64,000 bases of DNA, from the NCBI GenBank assembly GCA_026391735.1, contig JAPLDL010000019.1, forward strand, positions 124,001 through 188,000, written 5' to 3'. The translations under genes were made by a program, and so were the position numbers. Positions 53,201 through 61,697 of this stretch are shown piece by piece. The number at the start of each line of letters is the position of its first letter. Position 1 is the stretch's first letter. Below the pieces are notes generated by a model. It was not told the DNA's origin. It saw nothing but the letters and a program-made list of their open reading frames with translations, and ran no database searches. This DNA comes from Bacteroidota bacterium. Its GTDB lineage: Bacteria > Bacteroidota > Bacteroidia > Bacteroidales > FEN-979.

Positions 53201-53653
53201 AATTTCCTGGCCAGCCAGGAGGGTGAGCTCAAATGGACCTATATAATTACTTCGGGCCCGGCTGTGGCAAATGACGCTGCGGCAAGGTTTGCCTGGGGTT
53301 CAAGAGTGCCGATGATTGCCAGGGTCCTGCCTGCTTCAGGCCACGAAAACACTAAACCACTTTCAGCGGGATTTATGGGAGATATATCCCCGAATCTGCT
53401 TCTTATAAACTCACAACCTTCAGCCGGATATACAGGCATAGTCTACCAGCTGAGGGAAACTGCGGGCTTCCCGCTAACCTTTAAGCCACTGCTGTTGCTG
53501 AAGCTGCCGGACGAGGTTTTAGAAAACGGCAGAAAAAAAATTGTGGCTACGCTTGTCAATGCCATCGGGGAGGAAATTAAACCACTTTCAGGAGATGTGA
53601 GTATATCGGCCTTTGAAACAGTATTTATTAAACTGGAATGGAATGAACAGTAA
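50216..53653 (+). CDS. Alpha-mannosidase-like glycoside hydrolase, GH38
   Basis: This 1145 aa secreted enzyme has a signal peptide (LSIFILFAFCGISAAQ). An N-terminal beta domain (about 20-285) precedes the GH38 catalytic region: YFVQHAHTDIGYTRPQTE near 290 (zinc His-x-Asp), RWTCETSWAVKEYLE near 340 and KTAMQDDINGVPWCLVD near 402, where the Asp pair is a candidate for the nucleophile. WPDWWIDGFGSA and HEEHTFGAAES-like (YDEHTFGAAESI, third zinc ligand) follow. The C-terminal beta domains run to the end. Members cleave alpha-mannosides of N-glycans. The start overlaps the fucosidase stop by 8 bp, and the stop overlaps the carA start by 11 bp, an unusual join of glycan and pyrimidine genes. Confidence 0.9.
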   Translation: MNRLPLVVKLSIFILFAFCGISAAQNPGWPGVFYKGWEHSLKGGGFGYHSPEPDVKSSLLVRSEDSTMYIEWETEKVSSELASGSVQFVWMFGIDANPNGHSYKLFLNGKFCLEFANPVVSEKKAWSVKGANGVTLDFMTTMLDKFNDPMGYAFLTLPSTLVKKGERQNLRVCGETAGSRSWYMTFEAAVAEKITVEQQEAVIRGADHKNYFGVIAGFVRLGNAVKAIIEPSAGTSIPLTLQPGYNTVSLLFPETDSIQKQVLKIKVEGQSLVLKEIALHPVRHWKIYFVQHAHTDIGYTRPQTEILPEHLRYIDYALDYCDQTDSFPDAAKFRWTCETSWAVKEYLETRPPDQIERLRRRLKEGRIELTALYLNSSDLGDETTIAASLQPVTYFRSLGFKVKTAMQDDINGVPWCLVDYLSGAGVGYLNMGQNTDRARKPFNRPTTFLWESPSGKRIIVNRPEHYMWGNNMGIISGTEALGRNLLPHLSEITGKGYPFNEYAIQFSGYFTDNSPPSTTACKIVKEWNEMYVWPELRLATISEFLDLVKEKHASELPVIHGAWPDWWIDGFGSAALTTAYTRMAHADFIANDGLMSVSKIMGANRNRHVEELHQQIFEDLAFYDEHTFGAAESISDPMCENSVVQLGEKLSYTWEAVKKNRILREEVMGCLQDHLPSYPGEASVSVVNTMSWTRSGDVNLYIDHQLLPGDKQFRILDPENQEVKAQSWSERSEGSYWTLHVDKVPPMGYNSYRIEVTSEPLRHPVRKKFNGSLENQWYVLKIDPASGKITSLYDKDARRELNEGSGKYGFGEVIYETLGKNREQLSNGHLEEYSRRVWDQVKISDISDGSVWTSLNLTGQIPACADAGGISCEIRLYKAEKKIEFRYSMKKLPVTDPEGVYISFPFKMKKENKVCFEVAGAVVEAGKDQINGSATDWQGIQNYVSLSDDSCGVVFVSPEIPIVQLGDINLGQFRPLVQKPKPVIYSWVLNNYWTTNFLASQEGELKWTYIITSGPAVANDAAARFAWGSRVPMIARVLPASGHENTKPLSAGFMGDISPNLLLINSQPSAGYTGIVYQLRETAGFPLTFKPLLLLKLPDEVLENGRKKIVATLVNAIGEEIKPLSGDVSISAFETVFIKLEWNEQ

Positions 53654-54725
53654 AAGTTATCTTATCCTGGACGACGGTACAAGGCTTGAAGGGAAGCAGT
53701 TCGGGGCCGACCGCTCCGTTGCGGGAGAGGTGGTGTTCAACACCGCCATGACAGGTTACCCCGAAAGCCTTACCGATCCGTCATATAAGGGGCAGATCCT
53801 CGTGCTCACCTTTCCCCTCATCGGGAATTACGGAGTACCCCGCGACAGGTTTGAAAAAGGGCTTTCAAGGTTCTTCGAATCCGACCACGTGCATATCACC
53901 GGCCTCGTCATCTCCGATTATTCGGTCGATTACAGCCACTGGAACGCCATGAAAAGCCTCAGCGACTGGCTTCGCGAATACAACATCCCAGGGCTGTATG
54001 GCATTGATACCCGGGCCCTCACCAAGCACCTCCGCGAAAAAGGCACTATGCTGGGAAAGCTCATCTCGCCTGCCGAAGGCGACATCGAATGGTACGATCC
54101 CAACTCCGACAACCTGGTAGCCCAGGTCAGCATTCCAAAACCCGAGATCTACCAGGGCAATGAAGAGAAGGTGATCCTGGTCGACTGCGGGGTGAAAAAC
54201 AACATCCTCCGCTGTCTTATCGACCTTGGAGTTACTGTCAAGAGGGTGCCCTGGGATTATGATTTTACAAATGAGGAGTACGGCGGATTAGTTCTCTCCA
54301 ATGGTCCGGGCGACCCCCAAATGTGCGCGGCAACCATCAGCCACCTTTCAAAAGCGCTTGAGAGGGATACGCCTGTATTCGGCATCTGCCTGGGAAACCA
54401 GCTGCTCTCGATAGCAGGAGGGGCAAAGACCTACAAACTCAAATACGGGCACAGGGGCTATAACCAACCCGTGCTGCAGGTGGGAACCAACAGGGCCTAT
54501 ATCACCAGCCAGAACCATGGCTTTGCAGTTGACAATGAAACCCTGGGCGCCGACTGGGAACCCTATTTCATAAACCTGAACGATAATACCAACGAGGGGA
54601 TCAGGCATAAGAAAAAACCCTTCATGTCGACCCAGTTCCATCCCGAAGCCTCGGGTGGCCCCAACGATACCAGGTTCCTGTTTGATGAGTTTTACCGTTT
54701 GATGCAGAAAGGGAATTCGAAATGA
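53643..54725 (+). CDS. carA: Carbamoyl-phosphate synthase small subunit
   Basis: CarA is the glutaminase that passes ammonia to CarB for carbamoyl phosphate (arginine and pyrimidine synthesis). ATG at 53643 (MNSKSYLILDDGTRLEGKQFG) fits the family; the ORF-track start at 53613 adds ten residues inside GH38. AMTGYPESLTDPSYKGQIL is the conserved N-terminal block. GPGDPQMC, FGICLGNQLLS (catalytic Cys near 249), TSQNHGFAVD and STQFHPEASGGP (catalytic His and Glu) are intact. The stop overlaps the carB start (ATGA). Length (360 aa) is typical. Confidence 0.97.
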   Translation: MNSKSYLILDDGTRLEGKQFGADRSVAGEVVFNTAMTGYPESLTDPSYKGQILVLTFPLIGNYGVPRDRFEKGLSRFFESDHVHITGLVISDYSVDYSHWNAMKSLSDWLREYNIPGLYGIDTRALTKHLREKGTMLGKLISPAEGDIEWYDPNSDNLVAQVSIPKPEIYQGNEEKVILVDCGVKNNILRCLIDLGVTVKRVPWDYDFTNEEYGGLVLSNGPGDPQMCAATISHLSKALERDTPVFGICLGNQLLSIAGGAKTYKLKYGHRGYNQPVLQVGTNRAYITSQNHGFAVDNETLGADWEPYFINLNDNTNEGIRHKKKPFMSTQFHPEASGGPNDTRFLFDEFYRLMQKGNSK

Positions 54726-57700
54726 CGACAAACGATATTAAGAAAGATATTCGCAAGGTGATCATCCTCGGCTCAGGCGCCCTCAAAATAGGGGAGGCCG
54801 GGGAATTTGACTATTCAGGTTCCCAGGCCCTGAAAGCCCTGAAAGAGGAAGGGATATCGACGGTGCTGGTCAACCCCAACATTGCCACCATCCAGACTTC
54901 CGAAGAAATTGCAGATAAGGTTTATTTTCTCCCGGTGACTCCCGAATTCGTGGAAAGGGTGATTGAAAAGGAAAAACCCGATGGCATCCTGCTATCCTTC
55001 GGAGGGCAAACCGCCCTGAATTGCGGGGTAACCCTCTTCAAGACAGGAGTGCTGGAGAAACATAATGTAAAAGTGCTGGGAACACCGGTGCAGACTATCA
55101 TCGACACCGAGGACAGGGAACGCTTCGTTAACAAGCTGCTAGAGATAGGAGTTAAAACCCCGGCCAGCTTTGCTGTGGAATCAACCGAAGCGGCCATGGA
55201 AGCGGCTTCAAAGATAGGTTTCCCCATTATCATTCGCGCTGCATTCACATTAGGCGGACAAGGCAGCGGGTTTAGCGGGAACGAAGAAGACCTGAAAATA
55301 TCGGCTGCCAAAGCATTTTCATATTCCCCCCAGATCCTTGTCGAGGAAAGCCTCAAAGGCTGGAAGGAGATAGAATACGAGGTGGTTCGCGACCGATACG
55401 ACAACTGCATCACGGTTTGCAATATGGAGAACTTCGACCCCCTCGGCATCCATACCGGCGAAAGCATTGTTGTCGCACCTTCGCAAACCCTCACCAACGC
55501 CGAGTATTACAAGCTTCGCGACCTTTCCATCAAGGTCATCAGGCATCTCGGTATCGTGGGAGAATGCAATATACAGTATGCCCTCAACCCCGATTCGGAG
55601 GAATACCGTGTGATCGAGGTCAATGCCCGCTTATCCAGGTCATCGGCCCTGGCATCAAAAGCAACGGGTTATCCCCTGGCTTTCGTAGCCGCAAAACTGG
55701 CCCTGGGCTATGGCCTTCATGAACTGAAAAACTCGGTCACAAAGGTCACTTCGGCGTTTTTTGAGCCTGCACTGGATTACATAGTCGTGAAGATCCCCCG
55801 TTGGGACCTTGGCAAATTCAGCGGGGTCTCAAAACAGATCGGCTCCAGTATGAAAAGCGTGGGTGAGATCATGGCCATAGGCCGTAGTTTTGAAGAAGCC
55901 ATTCAGAAGGGTCTGCGGATGATAGGGCAGGGGATGCATGGTTTCGTAGGGAACAAGGACCTCGAAGTCGAAGACATAGAAACCGAGCTCACAGAGCCTA
56001 CCGACATGAGGATATTCGTGATCGCCCAGGCCCTGGAAGCAGGGTTAACGGTCGACAGGATATGGGAACTCACACGCATCGACCGCTGGTTCCTGTATAA
56101 GCTGCAGAACATCTTCCGCCTCAGCCACGGGCTTTCAAAAATAACCTCACTGGAGGAACTCCCCGACGAACTGCTGAAAGAGGCCAAACGCCTGGGTTTT
56201 TCCGACTTCCAGGTCGCCAGGCTCATTTTGAAACACGATAAGACCGAGGTTGGCCGTGACATGCTGCTGGTTAGGGAACACCGTATCAACCGCGGTATCC
56301 TGCCCATGGTCAAGCAAATAGACACTCTTGCTGCAGAATACCCCGCAGTGACCAATTATCTTTACATGACCTATGGAGGCACGGAGCATGATATAGATTA
56401 TGCAGCCGATGCCACTTCCCTTCAAAGATCGGTGATAGTGCTGGGTTCAGGTGCCTATCGCATCGGCAGCTCTGTCGAGTTCGACTGGTGCAGCGTGAAT
56501 GCCCTCACCACGGTCCAGAAAGCAGGCTACCGATCGGTCATGATCAACTACAATCCCGAGACAGTCAGCACCGATTACGATCTCTGCGACAGGCTGTATT
56601 TTGACGAGCTCTCATTTGAACGGGTGATGGATATCATCACGCTCGAAAACCCGGCCGGGGTGATCATTTCGATGGGCGGACAAATTCCCAACAACCTTGC
56701 CCTCAGGCTGCATGCACAGGGCGTTCATGTACTCGGCACCTCACCCATCGATATCGACAGGGCCGAGGACAGGCATAAATTCTCCTCCCTTCTCGACGAA
56801 CTTGGCATCGACCAGCCCCGCTGGCAGGAGCTTACTAGTCTTGACGATATTTACAAGTTTGCAGAAAAGGTGGGTTTCCCGGTCCTGGTAAGGCCTTCGT
56901 ATGTATTGTCGGGAGCAGCCATGAACGTGGTCTCCAACATTAACGAACTGGAATATTTCCTGAAACTTGCAGCAAAAGTCTCGAAGGAACACCCGGTCGT
57001 TGTCTCTGAATTCATCCAGGAAGCCAAGGAGATCGAAATAGATGCTATTGCACGAAAAGGTGAGATCGTGGTATATGCCATCTCGGAGCATGTTGAATTT
57101 GCAGGGGTGCATTCAGGCGATGCAACCATCGTATTCCCTCCTCAAAAACTCTACATAGAAACCGTAAGAAGGATCAAGAGAATAAGCCGTGATATTGCAG
57201 ACTCTCTCAATATCACAGGACCTTTCAACATTCAGTTCCTTGCCAAGAACAACGATATCAAGGTCATCGAATGCAACCTCAGGGCATCGCGCTCCTTCCC
57301 CTTCGTATCGAAGGTCCTAAAGACCAATCTCATCGAGATCGGAACTCAGGTGATGCTTGGCCTTTCCTTTGAAAAACCCGATAAATCCCTGTTCGACCTC
57401 GATTACATTGGAGTGAAAGCCCCCCAGTTCTCCTTCTCACGTTTAAGCAAGGCCGATCCCATCCTGGGCGTCGATATGGCTTCAACAGGGGAAGTGGGCT
57501 GCATTGGAGATACATTTTCGGAAGCCATTCTCAAAGCCATGCTCAGCGTAGGCTACAGGATACCCGGCAAGAATATCATGCTCTCAACAGGTCCTGCCAA
57601 GGCAAAGACAACCTTGCTTGAAGGCTGCCGGATGCTGTCAGAGCTTGGGTATAACCTGTATGCAACCCCCGGCACGGCCGAATTCCTGAGATCTTTTGAT

Positions 57701-57967
57701 ATCCAGTCAACTGTCCTTCACTGGCCCGACGAAGACCTCAAACCCAACATCGTGGACTATCTCAAGGAACGAAAGATCGACCTGGTGATCAACATCCCCA
57801 AGAACCTTTCACGTACCGAGCTCAACAACGATTACCTCATCCGCCGTACATCTGTAGATTACAATATCCCCCTTATCACCAACGCCAACCTTGCCAATGC
57901 CTTCATCATGGCATTCTGCCTGCTAAAGCCTGAGGATATTGAGATCAAGAGCTGGGATGAATATTGA
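54722..57967 (+). CDS. carB: Carbamoyl-phosphate synthase large subunit
   Basis: CarB (1081 aa) combines bicarbonate, ammonia and two ATP. It is built of two homologous ATP-grasp halves: the first (KKVIILGSGALKIGEAGEFDYSG-like start, TLGGQGSGF, VIEVNARLSRSSALASKATGYP) and the second (VIVLGSGAYRIGSSVEFDWCS, VRPSYVLSGAAMNV, VIECNLRASRSFPFVSKVL). The C-terminal MGS-like regulatory domain (about 940-1081) has LYATPGTAEFLRSF and LVINIPKN. The first half is slightly unusual in its N-terminal motifs (AEFDYSG rather than CEFDYSG), but all ATP-grasp ligands look present. The carB stop is followed by a weak palindrome. Confidence 0.97.
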   Translation: MTTNDIKKDIRKVIILGSGALKIGEAGEFDYSGSQALKALKEEGISTVLVNPNIATIQTSEEIADKVYFLPVTPEFVERVIEKEKPDGILLSFGGQTALNCGVTLFKTGVLEKHNVKVLGTPVQTIIDTEDRERFVNKLLEIGVKTPASFAVESTEAAMEAASKIGFPIIIRAAFTLGGQGSGFSGNEEDLKISAAKAFSYSPQILVEESLKGWKEIEYEVVRDRYDNCITVCNMENFDPLGIHTGESIVVAPSQTLTNAEYYKLRDLSIKVIRHLGIVGECNIQYALNPDSEEYRVIEVNARLSRSSALASKATGYPLAFVAAKLALGYGLHELKNSVTKVTSAFFEPALDYIVVKIPRWDLGKFSGVSKQIGSSMKSVGEIMAIGRSFEEAIQKGLRMIGQGMHGFVGNKDLEVEDIETELTEPTDMRIFVIAQALEAGLTVDRIWELTRIDRWFLYKLQNIFRLSHGLSKITSLEELPDELLKEAKRLGFSDFQVARLILKHDKTEVGRDMLLVREHRINRGILPMVKQIDTLAAEYPAVTNYLYMTYGGTEHDIDYAADATSLQRSVIVLGSGAYRIGSSVEFDWCSVNALTTVQKAGYRSVMINYNPETVSTDYDLCDRLYFDELSFERVMDIITLENPAGVIISMGGQIPNNLALRLHAQGVHVLGTSPIDIDRAEDRHKFSSLLDELGIDQPRWQELTSLDDIYKFAEKVGFPVLVRPSYVLSGAAMNVVSNINELEYFLKLAAKVSKEHPVVVSEFIQEAKEIEIDAIARKGEIVVYAISEHVEFAGVHSGDATIVFPPQKLYIETVRRIKRISRDIADSLNITGPFNIQFLAKNNDIKVIECNLRASRSFPFVSKVLKTNLIEIGTQVMLGLSFEKPDKSLFDLDYIGVKAPQFSFSRLSKADPILGVDMASTGEVGCIGDTFSEAILKAMLSVGYRIPGKNIMLSTGPAKAKTTLLEGCRMLSELGYNLYATPGTAEFLRSFDIQSTVLHWPDEDLKPNIVDYLKERKIDLVINIPKNLSRTELNNDYLIRRTSVDYNIPLITNANLANAFIMAFCLLKPEDIEIKSWDEY

Positions 57968-57983
57968 GAAACTTCGATTTACG

Positions 57984-58003
57984 ATTAACGGATCACGGTT
58001 AAT
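57984..58003. terminator. Weak inverted repeat between carB and the sulfatase gene
   Basis: ATTAAC (57984-57989) and GTTAAT (57998-58003) form a 6-bp AT-rich stem with an 8-base loop between convergent stops. No T-run follows on the plus strand. It could be a poor terminator or a dispersed intergenic repeat remnant. Confidence 0.25.
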
Positions 58004-59488
58004 TTAGTTATGTAAAAAGTTCCATTCGGGTTTTGAAGAAGGCGTACGGAGGCGGGAATACTGCTTCATTTTCTGGATGATTTCCGGATGTTGGGTGGCA
58101 ACATTGAATTTTTCGTCCGGGTCGGCCGATAGATCATACAACTCAAACATCCTCATAGGTTCCTTGATAAGGTCTTTTCGTAAGGCTTTCCATTTTCCTG
58201 CGCGTATCGCCTGGGTCCCGCCCGTGCTGGTATATTCCCAATACAGGAATTCGTGTTCTGCCGGATTTTTTGCGCCACTGAGTGCCGCGGCAAAGGATAT
58301 CCCGTCAATATTCTTTGGCGTCTCAAGTTTTGCCAATTGAGCCAGGGTGGGCATGAAATCCCAGGCAGCATAAGGAATTGAGCAAACTTCTCCGGCTTTG
58401 ATCATTCCGGGCCACCGGGCAATGCAGGGAACCCTAATACCCCCCTCGTAAAGAGACCCTTTTCCCCCTCTCAGGTTGCCGTTGCTGTTGAAAAATGCAG
58501 GATCGGCTCCGCCAAGGCTGAACGTAGCTCCGTTATCGCTTGTAAAGATCACACAGGTATTTGAATCAAGATGATTCTCGGTTAAAGCCTGCATAATTTT
58601 CCCTGTTGCCTCATCCAGGGCGCTGACCATGGCGGCATAGGTTGCATGAGGGTGAAATACAGGGAGATACCCCATTTGGCCCTGGTAAGGAGGATCATCC
58701 ATGATCTCGGTATATTCCTTGAGGTAGTTGTCGGGTACCTGCAGTGCAAGGTGGGGCAGGGTATACGTCATCAGCAAAAAAAATGCAGAATCTTTATGTG
58801 ATTTGATAAAATGAAGGGCTTCCTCGGTAAACAAATCTTCGGCATATGCTGTCCCCTGGTATTTATTATAGTTCGCCTGATTCTTTGGATCTCCGCTCAA
58901 TTTTTGTTGAGGAGAGAAATCGGGATTCCCGGTCAGAAATTTTTCATTGTTGTACCAGAGGTAGGAGGGATAATGGTTATGGGCATGCCTTTGGCAAAGG
59001 TATCCGAAGAACAGATCAAAACCCTGGTTCTCAGGAATCCCTGTCGATCCGGGTCCCCCCAGCCCCCATTTACCGATGCATGCCGTACTGTAACCGGCCT
59101 GTTTTAACATCCTGGCTATGGTGAAAGTATTTGGCTCGAGGGGCTGCTGGCCTGAATAATCATTCCATTCTCCTATCTCGAAATTGTCACGAACCTGGCA
59201 ATGTCCGGTATTTCTTCCGGTCATAAAACAGCATCTGGATGGAGCGCAAACCGTGCTTCCTGCATAAAAATCGGTGAACCGCATCCCTTCTGAAGCAAGT
59301 TTGTCAAGATGGGGTGTGCGGATGATCTTCTGCCCGTAACATCCCATATCCCCGTATCCAAGATCGTCGGCCAGAATGATGATAAAATTTGGGTGTTTAC
59401 CTGCTTTTTTATGGGTCTGGCTGATGACATTCGGGGGAAGAACCAGGCTTGTAATGATTAAAGCAAGACCGATCACTGAAGTTCGCAT
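58004..59488 (-). CDS. Secreted sulfatase (S1 family, Cys-type)
   Basis: This 494 aa hydrolase removes sulfate from carbohydrates. A signal peptide (VIGLALIITSLVLPPNVIS) leads to ILADDLGYGDMGCYGQ near 40 (calcium Asp pair) and STVCAPSRCCFMTGRNTG near 80. C-x-P-S-R is the site converted to formylglycine. The enzyme therefore needs an anaerobic sulfatase-maturing radical SAM partner, which is not in view (the SPASM protein at 14.2 kb is not clearly one). FTSDNGATFSLGG near 320 and RVPCIARWPGMIK near 370 complete the fold. It resembles arylsulfatase A / GlcNAc-sulfatase types, but the substrate cannot be read from sequence. Confidence 0.93.
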   Translation of the reverse strand: MRTSVIGLALIITSLVLPPNVISQTHKKAGKHPNFIIILADDLGYGDMGCYGQKIIRTPHLDKLASEGMRFTDFYAGSTVCAPSRCCFMTGRNTGHCQVRDNFEIGEWNDYSGQQPLEPNTFTIARMLKQAGYSTACIGKWGLGGPGSTGIPENQGFDLFFGYLCQRHAHNHYPSYLWYNNEKFLTGNPDFSPQQKLSGDPKNQANYNKYQGTAYAEDLFTEEALHFIKSHKDSAFFLLMTYTLPHLALQVPDNYLKEYTEIMDDPPYQGQMGYLPVFHPHATYAAMVSALDEATGKIMQALTENHLDSNTCVIFTSDNGATFSLGGADPAFFNSNGNLRGGKGSLYEGGIRVPCIARWPGMIKAGEVCSIPYAAWDFMPTLAQLAKLETPKNIDGISFAAALSGAKNPAEHEFLYWEYTSTGGTQAIRAGKWKALRKDLIKEPMRMFELYDLSADPDEKFNVATQHPEIIQKMKQYSRLRTPSSKPEWNFLHN

Positions 59489-59537
59489 AAAGGTATACTT
59501 GCTGATTATGGATTGCTAAAATACCTAATTTTACGGC

Positions 59538-60149
59538 ATGAAAATGAAAACACTTTTACACCTGGTTATACTCTGCTTTCTCTTATCAGCAGCTTCATGC
59601 GACGTTACACAGCAGACCAAGACCGCAATGAACCTGGCAAATTGCGAATTCAGGCTGATTTCGGCGGAGAAAATAAACATTGCAGGCATTGCTGTGGATT
59701 CCTATGCCTCCGTAAAAGACCTTGGAGTAGCCGATTTTGCCATGATCATGGGCGCCCTTACCCAACCCGAGCTGCCCTTATCAATGCAGCTCAACATCGA
59801 AGTAAAAAATCCCAACCCTGCACCTGCAGGTATAAACAGCCTTGATTATATCATTTTCATCGACGATATCCAGATGCTCCAAGGCTCATACATGAAGCCT
59901 GTTTCAGTACCCGCGAACTCATCCGCACTCATTCCTGTTCAATTAGATACAGATCTGAAGCAAGCCCTGAAAGGAAAATCCATGGACGCAATCCTAAATT
60001 TCGGCTTTAACCTTGCAGGCGTCAGTCACGCGGCGACCCGGTTCAAAGTGAAGCTCAAACCCAGCATCCTGGTAGGCAGCACAACACTTTCCTACCCGGG
60101 ATATATTACTGTGAAAACTGAGTATTCCAACGGGCAGACCGTACCTTAA
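59538..60149 (+). CDS. LEA14-like lipoprotein
   Basis: This 203 aa protein starts with a lipoprotein signal, LLSAASC (Cys21 lipobox), so it is membrane-anchored. The rest is a single beta-rich domain of the LEA type 2 (water-stress hypersensitive) kind: FRLISAEKINIAGIAVDSY, LSMQLNIEVKNPNPAPAGINSLDYIIFIDD and GSYMKPVSVPANSSALIPVQL. The middle 'VKNPNPAP...' line is the family hallmark. Function of bacterial members is not known. It is convergent with the glycosyltransferase gene (12 bp between stops). Confidence 0.82.
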   Translation: MKMKTLLHLVILCFLLSAASCDVTQQTKTAMNLANCEFRLISAEKINIAGIAVDSYASVKDLGVADFAMIMGALTQPELPLSMQLNIEVKNPNPAPAGINSLDYIIFIDDIQMLQGSYMKPVSVPANSSALIPVQLDTDLKQALKGKSMDAILNFGFNLAGVSHAATRFKVKLKPSILVGSTTLSYPGYITVKTEYSNGQTVP

Positions 60150-60161
60150 TTCATGTTGATT

Positions 60162-61619
60162 TCATGACCTGTTCTTCAGTCTGTAAACCATTACCGATCC
60201 TTTCTGCAGGACCAGGCTGTCGAGAAAAGGGATCAGTCTCTTATCATGATCGATCGCCCTGGAGTCAGTGTAGATGTACTTTGCCCCTTCAGATATCATC
60301 CTGGCAAGTTCCGTTGCATTCAGTCGGTCATTTTCAAATCCCCACCCTTTTTTATTTATATAATAAAACCAGATGAAGTGGGATTGATCGTTGCCGGCAA
60401 TACAGAGAGCATGTTCTGGTACGGCATTCCTGAGTTCGGTCCTGTAGATCAGTAAATCCTTATTGAAACCTGGCGATTCGGGATTCAGCTCTTCCTGCAT
60501 TCTGAGATAACATGTGACCGGCTGTAAAAGTATTAGGAGTATCGCGAGATACCTGAAAAAAACACCCTTCGACCGTAAGAGGTAAAAAGCTCCGTATGCC
60601 ACCAGCATGAATAGAAAAGGATAGAATGGGAAAAGATAATAGTCGTGCGTCTTTCCGATCGCATCGGCTTCATAAAAGTAATATATCAGCACTGCAATGC
60701 CTGATCCGAGTATCAAAGGAAACTTCGGATCCCTGTAGGATCTTCGTTTAAACAGAAAATAAAACCCTGAAATAAAGAAGAGGAGGGATCCGTAATTCAG
60801 CAGTAATTCGGGAAGATTGGATACCAGGTTATGCTGGTAATAATCGAGCGTAGTCAGTAATGAACCTTCGTTTACAAACATCCCTCGAACAACTGGATTT
60901 CCATGCCATTGAGGTATGACACTCAGGTACCATGCAAGGGGTGGAAGAAGGGAACACAGCAAAGGAATTGCCTGGAGCAATGTTTTTCCGTTGAGCCCCT
61001 GTTCCCTGATCAACAGGGCAAAGTAAAGAAATGGAACGATAAAATATACGATGAACGGCAGTTTACATAAAGCCCCGAGGCTTAATAAAAGACAGCTGAG
61101 GGCCAGCGTCACGATCCGTTTATCATTATACCATATAAAAAATAAAGCGAGACCCCAGATAGAACAGCATAAGGCAAAATTATCAGGCATGGGATTCACG
61201 GAATAATAATAGAAGCTTGGGGAGAAACTAAAGGCCCAGGCGCCAATCACCGAAAGTGCCGGATTACGGAAAAGGGCATTCAGAAGTTTATAAATTCCCA
61301 GGACCGACAATAACCCGGTTATGAACATAAAGATTCTGGAAATGATGAGATGGTTGCCGAAGATCTTGAATGTGCAGGCCACGAGCCATTGCATCAAAGG
61401 AAATTCCATCCGGAATATTCCATCTGTATTTCCTCTGTCATTTCTGCGGGGGTCCAGTATGTTCATATCTTCCTCATAAAAATTAATGATGGTCGATTGT
61501 GTCTGGGTCTGACGCCATACATGAAGGCTCATCAGATCCTTTGAGAAATCATGAAAGTGCATAACCAGGCTGATCCCTGCAATGGAAATGAAAATAAGTA
61601 ACCTGGTAGTTTTGCTCAT
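60162..61619 (-). CDS. GT39/ArnT-type membrane glycosyltransferase
   Basis: This 485 aa polytopic protein has 10 or more membrane helices. The first loop after helix 1 has HVWRQTQTQSTIINFYEE near residue 35, with HVWRQxxT in place of the usual D-E-xY of dolichyl-phosphate mannosyltransferases. The overall GT-C layout (long extracytoplasmic loops, YYYSVNPMPDNFALC, VPEHALCIAGNDQSHFIWFYYI C-terminal soluble domain) is kept. Such enzymes move lipid-linked sugars onto envelope glycans or lipid A. The acceptor is unknown. No other cell-wall genes lie beside it. Confidence 0.8.
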   Translation of the reverse strand: MSKTTRLLIFISIAGISLVMHFHDFSKDLMSLHVWRQTQTQSTIINFYEEDMNILDPRRNDRGNTDGIFRMEFPLMQWLVACTFKIFGNHLIISRIFMFITGLLSVLGIYKLLNALFRNPALSVIGAWAFSFSPSFYYYSVNPMPDNFALCCSIWGLALFFIWYNDKRIVTLALSCLLLSLGALCKLPFIVYFIVPFLYFALLIREQGLNGKTLLQAIPLLCSLLPPLAWYLSVIPQWHGNPVVRGMFVNEGSLLTTLDYYQHNLVSNLPELLLNYGSLLFFISGFYFLFKRRSYRDPKFPLILGSGIAVLIYYFYEADAIGKTHDYYLFPFYPFLFMLVAYGAFYLLRSKGVFFRYLAILLILLQPVTCYLRMQEELNPESPGFNKDLLIYRTELRNAVPEHALCIAGNDQSHFIWFYYINKKGWGFENDRLNATELARMISEGAKYIYTDSRAIDHDKRLIPFLDSLVLQKGSVMVYRLKNRS

Positions 61620-61697
61620 GCTGTGAAATTTTTAATTTTCCCGGATCAATTCCCCTCCCCCCTGGGGCGGTATCAAATCAAAGTTTAGGTTTATTGT

